Both the position numbers and the translations under genes were made by a program. This document shows, piece by piece, positions 1 to 5,646 of a stretch of DNA of 5,646 nucleotides. Under the pieces are notes generated by a model. That model was not told the DNA's origin, made no database searches, and saw nothing but the letters and a program-made list of their open reading frames with translations. The DNA is from Burkholderiaceae bacterium (lineage in GTDB: Bacteria; Pseudomonadota; Gammaproteobacteria; Burkholderiales; Burkholderiaceae_C): contig JAIRQU010000232.1 in the NCBI GenBank assembly GCA_031256305.1, positions 1-5,646 of the forward strand, in the 5' to 3' direction. Positions within the stretch are counted from its first letter, which is position 1; each line of letters starts with the position of its first letter.

Positions 1-1748
1 CGTTTCTCAAAAGCCCCATCGGCCAGATGTACCACCAGTTCTACGGCGAGAACATGCTGCGCGCGGACGTGTGCAATGCCGTCGAAGAGCTGGGGCAGTT
101 GCTCGACCACGACGGCGCCATCGGCGAGAGCGAGCGCAATGCCGCGCGCATCTTCAACGCCGACAACTGTTTTTTTGTGACCAACGGCACCAGCACCAGC
201 AACAAGATCGTCTGGCACCACACGGTCGCGCCCGGCGACGTGGTGCTGGTGGACCGCAATTGCCACAAATCGGTGCTGCACGCCATCGTCATGACTGGCG
301 CAGTGCCGGTATTCCTCAAGCCCACGCGCAACCACTACGGCATCATCGGGCCGATTCCCAAAAGCGAGTTCGAGCCGCAGGCCATCAAGGCCAAGATCCG
401 CGCCAACCCGCTGCTCAAGGACGTGGATGCCGACCAGGTGTGCCCGCGCGTGCTCACGCTCACGCAATCGACCTATGACGGGGTGCTCTACAACACCGAG
501 ACCATCAAGGCCATGCTCGACGGCTATGTCGATAACCTGCATTTCGACGAAGCCTGGCTGCCGCACGCGGCGTTTCATCCGTTCTACGGCACCTATCACG
601 CCATGGGCAAAAAGCGCGCGCGGCCCCGGCAGTCGGTGGTCTATTCCACCCAGTCCATCCACAAGCTGCTGGCCGGCATCAGCCAGGCCAGCCAGGTGCT
701 GGTGCAGGACTCGCAAACAGTCAAGCTCGACCGTTATCTGTTCAACGAGGCGTATCTGATGCACACCTCGACCAGTCCGCAATACAGCATCATCGCCAGC
801 TGCGACGTGGCCGCGGCAATGATGGAGCCGCCCGGCGGCACGGCAATGGTGGAGGAAAGCCTGCTGGAGGCGCTGGACTTTCGCCGCGCCATGCGCAAGG
901 TGGATCAGGACTTTGGCGACAACGACTGGTGGTTCAAGGTCTGGGGGCCGGAGAAGCTGGCCGAAACCGGCATTGGCCGCGCCGACGACTGGATCATCAA
1001 AAACGGCAGCGCCAAATCCAAGAGCTGGCACGGCTTTGGCAAGCTGGCGCCGGGCTTCAACATGCTCGACCCGATCAAGTCTACCATCGTCACGCCCGGC
1101 CTCAATCTGGACGGGCGTTTCGACAAGACCGGCATTCCGGCGAGCATCGTCAGCAAGTTCCTGGCCGAGCACGGCGTGGTGGTGGAAAAGACGGGCCTGT
1201 ACAGTTTTTTCATCATGTTCACCATCGGCATCACCAAGGGCCGCTGGAACACGCTGCTGACGGCTTTGCAGCAGTTCAAGGATGACTATGACCGCAACCA
1301 TCCCATGTGGCGCATCATGCCGGAGTTCTGTCAGCAGCACCGCCGCTACGAGCGCATGGGGCTGCGCGACCTGTGCCAGCACGTGCATGAGCTGTACGCG
1401 CGCTACGACATCGCGCGCCTGACCACCGACATGTATTTGTCCGACCTGACCCCAGCCATGCGGCCCGCCGACGCCTATGCCTGCATCGCGCGGCGGCAGG
1501 TCGAGCGCGTTGAAATCGACCAGCTCGAAGGCCGCATTACCACCAGCCTCATCACGCCGTATCCGCCGGGCATACCGCTGCTCATCCCCGGCGAGGTGTT
1601 CAACCGCAAGATCGTCGATTACCTGAAATTCGCGCGCGACTTCGCGCTGATCTGTCCGGGCTTCGAGACCGACATCCACGGTTTGGTCGAAGTTCAGGAC
1701 GAACAGGGCGGTGCGCGCTACTGCGTCGATTGCGTGGCCCCGGACTGA
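1..1748 (+). CDS. Orn/Lys/Arg decarboxylase (PLP-dependent, fold type I), 5' end cut by the window
   Basis: This enzyme decarboxylates a basic amino acid (arginine, lysine or ornithine) to the matching amine in the cytoplasm, consuming a proton. It serves polyamine supply or acid resistance. The frame is open from base 3, so the real start lies outside; relatives have about 710-755 residues, so the N-terminal wing domain is missing from view. Counting from the Met at base 27, landmarks are NGTSTSNK (53-60, PLP phosphate), DRNCHK (76-81, ring-stacking His), LHFDEAW (171-177, Asp174 to the pyridine nitrogen), QSIHK (209-213, Schiff-base Lys213), STSPQYSIIAS (248-258), YPPGIP (512-517) and GFETDIHG (545-552). 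The family call is firm. The substrate is not: it resembles both enteric AdiA (arginine) and Pseudomonas LdcA (lysine), so I give no symbol. An Ile sits where relatives usually have Thr before His-Lys. The gene is followed 78 bases later by the DUF465 gene on the same strand. Confidence 0.95.
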   Translation, partial: FLKSPIGQMYHQFYGENMLRADVCNAVEELGQLLDHDGAIGESERNAARIFNADNCFFVTNGTSTSNKIVWHHTVAPGDVVLVDRNCHKSVLHAIVMTGAVPVFLKPTRNHYGIIGPIPKSEFEPQAIKAKIRANPLLKDVDADQVCPRVLTLTQSTYDGVLYNTETIKAMLDGYVDNLHFDEAWLPHAAFHPFYGTYHAMGKKRARPRQSVVYSTQSIHKLLAGISQASQVLVQDSQTVKLDRYLFNEAYLMHTSTSPQYSIIASCDVAAAMMEPPGGTAMVEESLLEALDFRRAMRKVDQDFGDNDWWFKVWGPEKLAETGIGRADDWIIKNGSAKSKSWHGFGKLAPGFNMLDPIKSTIVTPGLNLDGRFDKTGIPASIVSKFLAEHGVVVEKTGLYSFFIMFTIGITKGRWNTLLTALQQFKDDYDRNHPMWRIMPEFCQQHRRYERMGLRDLCQHVHELYARYDIARLTTDMYLSDLTPAMRPADAYACIARRQVERVEIDQLEGRITTSLITPYPPGIPLLIPGEVFNRKIVDYLKFARDFALICPGFETDIHGLVEVQDEQGGARYCVDCVAPD

Positions 1749-1791
1749 AGGCAAGGCTCAACTCCAGCGCTGCCCGGAGCCGGCGGCATGT

Positions 1792-1800
1792 TGTTATCAT
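1792..1800 (+). promoter_or_regulatory. Candidate extended -10 promoter for the DUF465 gene
   Basis: TGTTATCAT reads as TGn followed by TATCAT, which matches the sigma-70 -10 consensus at five of six positions and has the extended -10 TG. No good -35 is visible 16-18 bases upstream, as is common for extended -10 promoters. Transcription would start near 1807 and leave a leader of about 20 bases before the ATG at 1827. Seen: the motif. Inferred: its use. Confidence 0.4.
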
Positions 1801-1826
1801 TCCCCGCCCCATCCCTAGGAGAGGAT

Positions 1827-2057
1827 ATGTTCCCTGAGTACCGCGACCTCATTACCCGTTTGAAGACCGAAGGCACCAATACCCGGTTCCTGAGCCTGTT
1901 TGAAAGGCACAACCAGCTCGACCACGAAATCACCGGGCTGGAAAACCACAATGCCAGTGGCGTTCACGAAGACATCGAAACGCTCAAGAAAGAAAAGCTG
2001 CGCCTCAAGGACGAACTTTACACGCTGCTGCGCCAAGAGGCCGCAGCCGGCAAGTGA
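1827..2057 (+). CDS. DUF465/YdcH-family small coiled-coil protein
   Basis: The product is 76 residues with no signal peptide or membrane segment. It starts MFPEYRDLI and is almost entirely charged and helical. Two heptad-like helices (about 4-40 and 46-72) are split by a short HNASG break, the usual helical-hairpin look of the DUF465 (YdcH) family, whose members are about 60-80 residues long. Its molecular role is unknown; I infer only a small cytosolic, probably oligomeric, protein. The ATG at 1827 is chosen over the in-frame ATG at 1788. It has a strong AGGAG (1817-1821) five bases upstream, and the extra N-terminal residues from 1788 do not look like the family. It lies 78 bases after the decarboxylase on the same strand, with its own likely extended -10 promoter, and ends 41 bases before a strong terminator. 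It may therefore be transcribed alone or by read-through. Confidence 0.85.
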   Translation: MFPEYRDLITRLKTEGTNTRFLSLFERHNQLDHEITGLENHNASGVHEDIETLKKEKLRLKDELYTLLRQEAAAGK

Positions 2058-2098
2058 CGCAGCTTTGCGCCGTGCCTTTCAGGCGTTCATGGCAATGA

Positions 2099-2124
2099 AA
2101 AACCCGCTCGACTGAGCGGGTTTT
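2099..2124. terminator. Bidirectional intrinsic terminator between convergent genes
   Basis: An 11-bp perfect stem (AAAACCCGCTC paired with GAGCGGGTTTT) encloses the tetraloop GACT. On the plus strand the right arm ends in TTTT; on the minus strand the left arm reads as a TTTTT run (2102-2098). It lies 41 bases after the DUF465 stop and 31 bases after the cspD stop, so one hairpin can end both convergent transcripts. Confidence 0.93.
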
Positions 2125-2155
2125 CCGTGGTGCAATAACAAACAAAACCGCTTGC

Positions 2156-2449
2156 TTACTGGGGCGCAACGCCGTCAGGCGCTGGCGCGTTTGCAGTGTC
2201 CGCAGATTCGGATTCGGAAGGCGGCTTGTGCGCTGTATCCGCATCCGATTCGGCCCGGATGTGTTGCGCCAGCAGTCCCTTGGGGCCTTGCCCCACTTCA
2301 AACTGCACGCGCGCGCCTTCCTTCAGGGTTTTGAAGCCATCCATCTCGATGGCTGAAAAATGTGCAAATACATCAGGCCCTCCGTCGTCAGGTTCGATAA
2401 AGCCAAAACCTTTTAAGTCATTAAACCACTTAACTCTTCCTTGTGGCAT
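2156..2449 (-). CDS. cspD: CspD-type cold-shock domain protein with a duplicated acidic tail
   Basis: This is a single-stranded nucleic-acid-binding protein of the cold-shock family, 97 residues. Residues 1-66 form the cold-shock domain, with RNP1 KGFGFI (13-18) and RNP2 VFAHF (27-31). The traits FAH (not FVH), MDGFKTLK (36-43) and [11 protein letters not shown] (48-58) match E. coli CspD more than CspA. The position, divergent from clpS, is also that of E. coli cspD. E. coli CspD is a stationary-phase protein that inhibits DNA replication; whether this one does the same is inference. Beyond the domain is a roughly 30-residue Pro/Ser/Ala/acidic tail that E. coli CspD (74 aa) lacks. The start at 2449 is chosen over the Met at 2473 because the domain begins there and AAGGGAG (complement of 2458-2464) lies eight bases upstream. 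Confidence 0.9.
   Translation of the reverse strand: MPQGRVKWFNDLKGFGFIEPDDGGPDVFAHFSAIEMDGFKTLKEGARVQFEVGQGPKGLLAQHIRAESDADTAHKPPSESESADTANAPAPDGVAPQ
2195..2253 (-). repeat. Imperfect in-frame tandem duplication in the cspD tail
   Basis: On the plus strand, GTGTCCGCA-GATTCGG (2196-2211) recurs as GTATCCGCA-TCC-GATTCGG (2235-2253), about 39 bases apart. The heptamer GATTCGG occurs three times (2205, 2211, 2247). In the protein this gives [10 protein letters not shown] (67-76) followed by ESADTANAP (81-89). The spacing is a multiple of three, so the tail probably grew by an in-frame duplication. Confidence 0.65.
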
Positions 2450-2514
2450 TACCCGTACTCCCTTCATTACCAATTGTCAGTATCGCTTTTTGCAAGACAA
2501 AGCCGATCAGGACT

Positions 2515-2543
2515 AGTTTCGCCATATGTTCGCGCTTTGTCAA
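2515..2543 (-). promoter_or_regulatory. Candidate sigma-70 promoter for cspD
   Basis: On the minus strand a perfect -35 TTGACA (2543-2538) is followed after 17 bases by GAAACT (2520-2515), a weak -10 with three of six matches. A start near 2508 would give a leader of about 60 bases before the cspD ATG. The -35 and spacing are good; the -10 is the doubtful part. Confidence 0.35.
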
Positions 2544-2669
2544 TTCCTGCGACCAGGATAGTCTATTCTGGCGTTGCAAAAGTTCCATACTTGGACTTGT
2601 CCGGGCGGCCTGGCGAGGTCTTGCGGATACGCTTTTACGCCCTATCTATCCGTCGAAATGCCGACCGCT

Positions 2670-2673
2670 AGGA
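2670..2673 (+). promoter_or_regulatory. Ribosome binding site that decides the clpS start
   Basis: AGGA ends eight bases before the ATG at 2682. The in-frame ATG at 2673 overlaps this motif, and neither it nor the ATG at 2658 has a purine-rich site at a proper distance. Residues encoded upstream of 2682 also do not look like ClpS. The start at 2682 is therefore preferred. Confidence 0.6.
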
Positions 2674-2681
2674 TGACATGC

Positions 2682-3035
2682 ATGGTAACGACGATTCTGC
2701 AGAGCGCTGTTCCGATGCAGCCGGCCGCGCCTGATGAGGGCGACGCGGCGGTTCTGGAGCGTGCGCCGCAGAAGATCGAGCCGCCCCGGTTCTATCAGGT
2801 CGTGATGCTCAATGATGATTACACGCCGATGGAATTCGTGGTGATGCTCATTGAGCAATACTTTGGCAAGGACCGGGAGATGGCCACCCAGATCATGCTG
2901 CGCATCCATCTGGATGGACGGGGCGTATGCGGCGTTTACACGCACGATGTGGCCAGCACCAAGGTCGCGCAGGTCATGGACGCGGCGCGCCAGGCGGGGC
3001 ATCCCTTGCAGTGCGTTTGTGAACCAGTGGCTTGA
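2682..3035 (+). CDS. clpS: ClpS, N-degron adaptor of the ClpAP protease
   Basis: ClpS binds proteins with bulky N-terminal residues (Phe, Leu, Trp, Tyr) and docks them on the ClpA N-domain for degradation by ClpAP in the cytoplasm. It also blocks ssrA-tagged substrates. The product is 117 residues. A flexible N-terminal arm (about 1-36) precedes the folded core. The substrate pocket known from E. coli ClpS is present with an offset of ten: Asn44-Asp45-Asp46 and Met50 in [10 protein letters not shown] (44-53), then Met72 and His76 in the helix IMLRIH. The CGVYT strand (83-87) and ASTKVAQV helix (91-98) also fit. This pattern is the proteobacterial partner of ClpA rather than a chloroplast or free-standing relative. 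It lies 179 bases upstream of clpA on the same strand and diverges from cspD. The start is set by AGGA at 2670. Confidence 0.97.
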   Translation: MVTTILQSAVPMQPAAPDEGDAAVLERAPQKIEPPRFYQVVMLNDDYTPMEFVVMLIEQYFGKDREMATQIMLRIHLDGRGVCGVYTHDVASTKVAQVMDAARQAGHPLQCVCEPVA

Positions 3036-3054
3036 GCTGCCGATGGCGGTTTTT
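3035..3054 (+). terminator. Weak terminator or attenuator just after clpS
   Basis: CTGCC (3037-3041) pairs with GGCGG (3045-3049) around the triloop GAT, with one G-T pair, and is followed at once by TTTTT (3050-3054). The stem can be lengthened by A3035-T3051 and a G-T pair. It is short, so it probably ends only part of the clpS transcripts and lowers read-through into clpA. Its location directly at the clpS stop supports the call. Confidence 0.35.
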
Positions 3055-3119
3055 GTTGGAGAGCCTGGTTGATTTGATCGAATCTTCCCCAACTTCTCGT
3101 ATCGAAAGGCGCGTCATGC

Positions 3120-3182
3120 CAAACGCCGCGCGGATGTGCAGCGGGGTCATTTACGCGGTATAACGCGCTGCGTAGGCGTTTG
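3120..3182 (+). repeat. Nested inverted repeat in the clpS-clpA gap
   Basis: CAAACGCC (3120-3127) is a perfect inverted copy of GGCGTTTG (3175-3182). Inside it GCAGCG (3138-3143) pairs with CGCTGC (3166-3171). The two stems are nested and in register, with internal loops of ten and three bases. In a clpS-clpA read-through RNA this could fold into one long hairpin ending 18 bases before the clpA ribosome binding site. No T-run follows, so it is not a terminator. Chance formation in such GC-rich sequence is possible. Confidence 0.4.
3159..3164 (+). promoter_or_regulatory. Candidate -10 element of a clpA promoter
   Basis: TATAAC matches the sigma-70 -10 consensus at five of six positions. The best -35 is poor (TGTGCA at 3135-3140, 18-base spacer). 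A start near 3171 would leave about 44 bases before the clpA ATG. A second weak candidate is TTGATC (3074-3079) with TCGTAT (3097-3102), 17-base spacer. Confidence 0.35.
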
Positions 3183-3214
3183 TCCAGTAGGGATTGCGCC
3201 GGAGAAATACCATC

Positions 3215-5551
3215 ATGATCGCTCAGGAACTTGAAGTCAGCCTCCATATGGCCTTTGTCGAGGCCCGGCAGCAGCGCCACGAATTCATTACCGTGGAGCA
3301 TCTGCTGCTGGCGCTGCTGGACAACCCCAGCGCCGCCGAAGTGCTGCGCGCCTGCGCGGCCAACATCGACGATCTGCGCAAGTCGCTGGCCAACTTCATC
3401 CAGGACAACACGCCGCAGGTGGCGGGTGTCGATGAGGTGGACACCCAGCCCACGCTGGGTTTTCAGCGCGTGATTCAGCGCGCCATCATGCACGTGCAAT
3501 CGACCGGCAGCGGCAAGAAGGAAGTCATCGGCGCCAACGTGCTGGTGGCGATCTTCGGCGAGAAGGACTCGCACGCCGTTTACTACCTGCACCAGCAGGG
3601 CGTCACGCGCCTGGATGTGGTCAACTTCATCGCGCACGGCATCCGCAAGGGCGACGCGGAGGACGCCAAGTCCGCCGAGGGTCAGGGTGCGGGCGGTCGC
3701 GGCGATGCCGAAGAGCAGGGCGGCGAACGCGGCGAGAAGGCAGCGCCGCTGGAGCAGTACACGCAAAACCTCAACCAGCTTGCCAAGGACGGCAAGATCG
3801 ACCCGCTGATCGGGCGCGAATACGAGGTCGAGCGCGTCATTCAAATCCTGTGCCGTCGCCGCAAGAACAACCCGTTGCTGGTGGGCGAGGCCGGCGTGGG
3901 CAAGACCGCCATTGCCGAGGGGCTGGCCTGGCGTATTACCGAAGGCGCGGTGCCGGAGGTGTTGCACGAAGCCACGGTGTACGTGCTGGACATGGGCGGC
4001 CTGCTGGCAGGCACCAAATACCGGGGCGACTTCGAGCAGCGCCTCAAGGGCGTGCTCAAGTCACTCAAGGACAAGCCGCACGCCATCTTGTTCATCGACG
4101 AAATCCACACGCTGATCGGCGCGGGCGCGGCGTCGGGCGGAACGCTTGATGCGTCCAATCTGCTCAAACCGGCGCTCTCCAGCGGCCAGCTCAAGTGCAT
4201 CGGCGCGACCACCTTTACCGAATACCGCACCGTTTTCGAGAAGGACGCGGCGCTGTCGCGGCGCTTCCAGAAAGTCGATGTGGTTGAACCCAGCGTGGCC
4301 GAAACAGTGGAAATCCTCAAGGGCCTCAAGACCCGGTTCGAGGAGCACCACAGCGTCAAATACGCCAGCGCCGCGCTCCAGGCGGCCGCGGAGCTGTCTT
4401 CGCGCTATATCACTGACCGGCACCTGCCCGACAAGGCCATTGACGTGATCGACGAAGCGGGCGCGGCGCAGCGTGTGATTGAGGCCGCCAAACGCAAGAA
4501 GACCATCGGCAAGCACGAAATCGAGGAAATCGTCGCCAAGATCGCGCGCATTCCGCCAGCCAGCGTTTCCAACGACGACCGCAGCAAGCTGCAAACGCTC
4601 GAACGCGACCTCAAAAGCGTCGTATTCGGGCAGGACAAGGCGCTGGAGGCGCTGGCCGCCGCCGTCAAAATGGCGCGGTCGGGCCTGGGCAAGGCCGACA
4701 AGCCGATTGGCGCGTTTCTGTTCAGCGGCCCCACCGGCGTGGGCAAGACCGAGGCGGCCCGGCAACTGGCCTACATCCTGGGCGTGGAGCTGGTGCGCTT
4801 TGACATGTCGGAATACATGGAGCGCCATGCCGTCAGCCGGCTGATCGGTGCGCCGCCGGGCTACGTCGGCTTCGATCAGGGCGGGCAGCTCACCGAAGCG
4901 GTCACCAAAAAACCGCACTGTGTGCTGCTGCTTGACGAAATCGAAAAAGCGCACCCGGACATCTACAACGTGCTGTTGCAGGTCATGGACCACGGCAAAC
5001 TCACCGACAGCAATGGCCGCACCGCGGACTTCCGCAACGTCATCCTCATCATGACCACCAACGCGGGGGCGGGAACGCTGGGCAAGGCCGCTATCGGCTT
5101 TACCACCCAGCGCCAGGCTGGCGACGAGATGGCCGACATCAAACGCCTGTTCACGCCCGAATTTCGCAACCGGCTCGACGCCATTGTCAGCTTCAAGCCG
5201 CTTGATGAGCAGGTCATCCTGCGCGTGGTCGATAAATTCCTGCTGCAACTGGAGCACCAGCTTTCCGAGAAAAAGGTGGAAGTCACCTTCAGCGACAAGC
5301 TGCGTAAATTTTTGGCCAGAAAGGGCTTTGACCCGACAATGGGCGCGCGGCCCATGCAGCGCCTGATCCAGGAAACCATCCGCAAGGCGCTGGCCGATGA
5401 ACTGCTGTTTGGCCGCCTGACCGAAGGCGGACGCCTGTCGGTGGACATTGACGAACAGGAGCAGGTGCAACTGGACATTACCCCCCTGCCCAACAATCAC
5501 CGCGCCGAACCCCTTGAGCCGGAAGAAGAATTGACCGCCGAGGGGGAGTGA
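3215..5551 (+). CDS. clpA: ClpA, AAA+ unfoldase of the ClpAP protease
   Basis: ClpA forms a hexamer that unfolds proteins with ATP and threads them into ClpP. It has 778 residues (E. coli 758). The N-domain (1-145) has two Clp repeats and binds ClpS; a flexible charged Gly-rich linker follows (146-180). AAA module D1 has Walker A GEAGVGKT (224-231), pore loop KYRG (268-271), Walker B Asp295-Glu296 and arginine fingers Arg349-Arg350. D2 has Walker A GPTGVGKT (505-512), pore loop GYVG (549-552), Walker B Asp574-Glu575, the ClpP-docking loop IGF (627-629), FRNRLD (650-655) and sensor-2 GARP (710-713). There is no ClpB-type middle coiled coil, and the IGF loop points to ClpP, so this is ClpA and not ClpB. 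The last 14 residues hold seven Glu. The start at 3215 has GGAG (3201-3204) ten bases upstream; the TTG at 3194 adds residues unlike the family. No in-frame ATG lies between Met92 and Met260, so a short form like that of E. coli is unlikely. Confidence 0.98.
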   Translation: MIAQELEVSLHMAFVEARQQRHEFITVEHLLLALLDNPSAAEVLRACAANIDDLRKSLANFIQDNTPQVAGVDEVDTQPTLGFQRVIQRAIMHVQSTGSGKKEVIGANVLVAIFGEKDSHAVYYLHQQGVTRLDVVNFIAHGIRKGDAEDAKSAEGQGAGGRGDAEEQGGERGEKAAPLEQYTQNLNQLAKDGKIDPLIGREYEVERVIQILCRRRKNNPLLVGEAGVGKTAIAEGLAWRITEGAVPEVLHEATVYVLDMGGLLAGTKYRGDFEQRLKGVLKSLKDKPHAILFIDEIHTLIGAGAASGGTLDASNLLKPALSSGQLKCIGATTFTEYRTVFEKDAALSRRFQKVDVVEPSVAETVEILKGLKTRFEEHHSVKYASAALQAAAELSSRYITDRHLPDKAIDVIDEAGAAQRVIEAAKRKKTIGKHEIEEIVAKIARIPPASVSNDDRSKLQTLERDLKSVVFGQDKALEALAAAVKMARSGLGKADKPIGAFLFSGPTGVGKTEAARQLAYILGVELVRFDMSEYMERHAVSRLIGAPPGYVGFDQGGQLTEAVTKKPHCVLLLDEIEKAHPDIYNVLLQVMDHGKLTDSNGRTADFRNVILIMTTNAGAGTLGKAAIGFTTQRQAGDEMADIKRLFTPEFRNRLDAIVSFKPLDEQVILRVVDKFLLQLEHQLSEKKVEVTFSDKLRKFLARKGFDPTMGARPMQRLIQETIRKALADELLFGRLTEGGRLSVDIDEQEQVQLDITPLPNNHRAEPLEPEEELTAEGE

Positions 5552-5578
5552 GGTGGACGAGCTGGTTGTCTGGCTTTC

Positions 5579-5602
5579 AAGGCCCGTCCTGAACGGGCCT
5601 TT
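5579..5602 (+). terminator. Intrinsic terminator after clpA
   Basis: AAGGCCCGT (5579-5587) pairs perfectly with ACGGGCCTT (5593-5601) around the loop CCTGA. The right arm runs into TTT (5600-5602). The T-run is short but the 9-bp stem is strong, and it lies 27 bases after the clpA stop. The remaining bases to 5646 are more AT-rich and contain no gene I can support. Confidence 0.85.
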
Positions 5603-5646
5603 GCGCACTGTTGATTGCGGTGTAATTTTTGATACTGGGAAAGTAA

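Larger units (their letters stand above)
2450..2681. other. Divergent cspD/clpS regulatory region
   Basis: This 232-base stretch is lower in GC than its surroundings and holds no convincing gene. It carries the ribosome binding sites of both flanking genes, a minus-strand promoter candidate for cspD, and an 8-bp inverted repeat. For clpS I see only weak sigma-70 possibilities: TTGTCA at 2537-2542 with TAGTCT at 2559-2564, or TTGCGG at 2621-2626 with TATCTA at 2643-2648. I cannot choose between them. No sigma-32 (heat-shock) promoter is apparent. Confidence 0.6.

Noticed and set aside
1769..1787. GCTGCC/GGCGGC stem after the decarboxylase as a terminator
   Set aside because: The stem is only six pairs with a G-T pair and no T-run follows; the downstream TTGTTATCAT fits a promoter better.
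2196..2516. Plus-strand open frame of 106 codons opposite cspD
   Set aside because: The minus strand encodes a clear cold-shock domain here; the plus frame has no family features and no ribosome binding site I can support.
2611..2626. Sigma-54-like TGGC...TTGC upstream of clpS
   Set aside because: The GG and GC doublets are one base too close for the -24/-12 spacing, which is strict for sigma-54.
2936..3967. Minus-strand open frame of 343 codons spanning the clpS end, the gap and the clpA start
   Set aside because: Its composition is that of a shadow frame and it crosses two real genes and the intergenic signals. No domain is recognisable.
4061..5608. Minus-strand open frame of 515 codons opposite clpA
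   Set aside because: It lies antisense to a firmly identified clpA, is rich in Arg, Gly, His, Leu and Val as expected for a GC-rich mirror frame, and shows no family motif. Long antisense frames are common in GC-rich genes.
5611..5646. Possible promoter for a gene beyond the right edge (TTGATT, TGTAAT, GATACT)
   Set aside because: The hexamers do not combine at 16-18 base spacing, and no downstream gene is visible to support one.

Overview
The window looks like a stretch of ordinary chromosome from a GC-rich proteobacterium. The protein sequences and the cspD/clpS/clpA arrangement fit a betaproteobacterium, probably Burkholderiales or a close relative. That placement rests on remembered family resemblance, not on a search. 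There are no mobile elements, CRISPR arrays, tRNA or rRNA genes, or phage genes.

Layout from left to right. (1) The 3' three quarters or so of a PLP-dependent Orn/Lys/Arg decarboxylase gene runs in from the left edge and ends at 1748. (2) A 78-base gap carries a likely extended -10 promoter. It leads to a small DUF465/YdcH-type coiled-coil gene (1827-2057). (3) A two-way intrinsic terminator (2099-2124) separates it from a convergent cold-shock gene on the minus strand, cspD (2156-2449), which has an unusual duplicated tail. (4) A 232-base divergent intergenic region holds the cspD promoter candidate and the ribosome binding sites of both flanking genes. (5) clpS (2682-3035) and clpA (3215-5551) follow on the plus strand, 179 bases apart. 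That gap contains a weak terminator-like hairpin, a larger nested inverted repeat and a good -10 element. (6) A hairpin terminator closes clpA at 5579-5602, and the last 44 bases carry no recognisable gene.

How the genes work together. ClpS is the N-degron adaptor that hands substrates to the ClpA unfoldase, which threads them into the ClpP peptidase; clpP is not in this window. The residues of the ClpS N-degron pocket and the key ClpA motifs (two Walker A/B sets, pore loops, arginine fingers, the ClpP-binding IGF loop) are all present, so the pair should be functional. CspD sits divergently next to clpS, as in E. coli, where CspD is a stationary-phase nucleic-acid-binding inhibitor of replication. 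The decarboxylase makes a polyamine or diamine and consumes a proton, and has no evident functional tie to the Clp genes.

I found no undescribed multi-gene system here. The points most worth a second look are small ones. They are the control signals between clpS and clpA, the tandemly duplicated acidic tail of CspD, and the glutamate-rich C terminus of ClpA, which differs from the E. coli tail that controls ClpA turnover.
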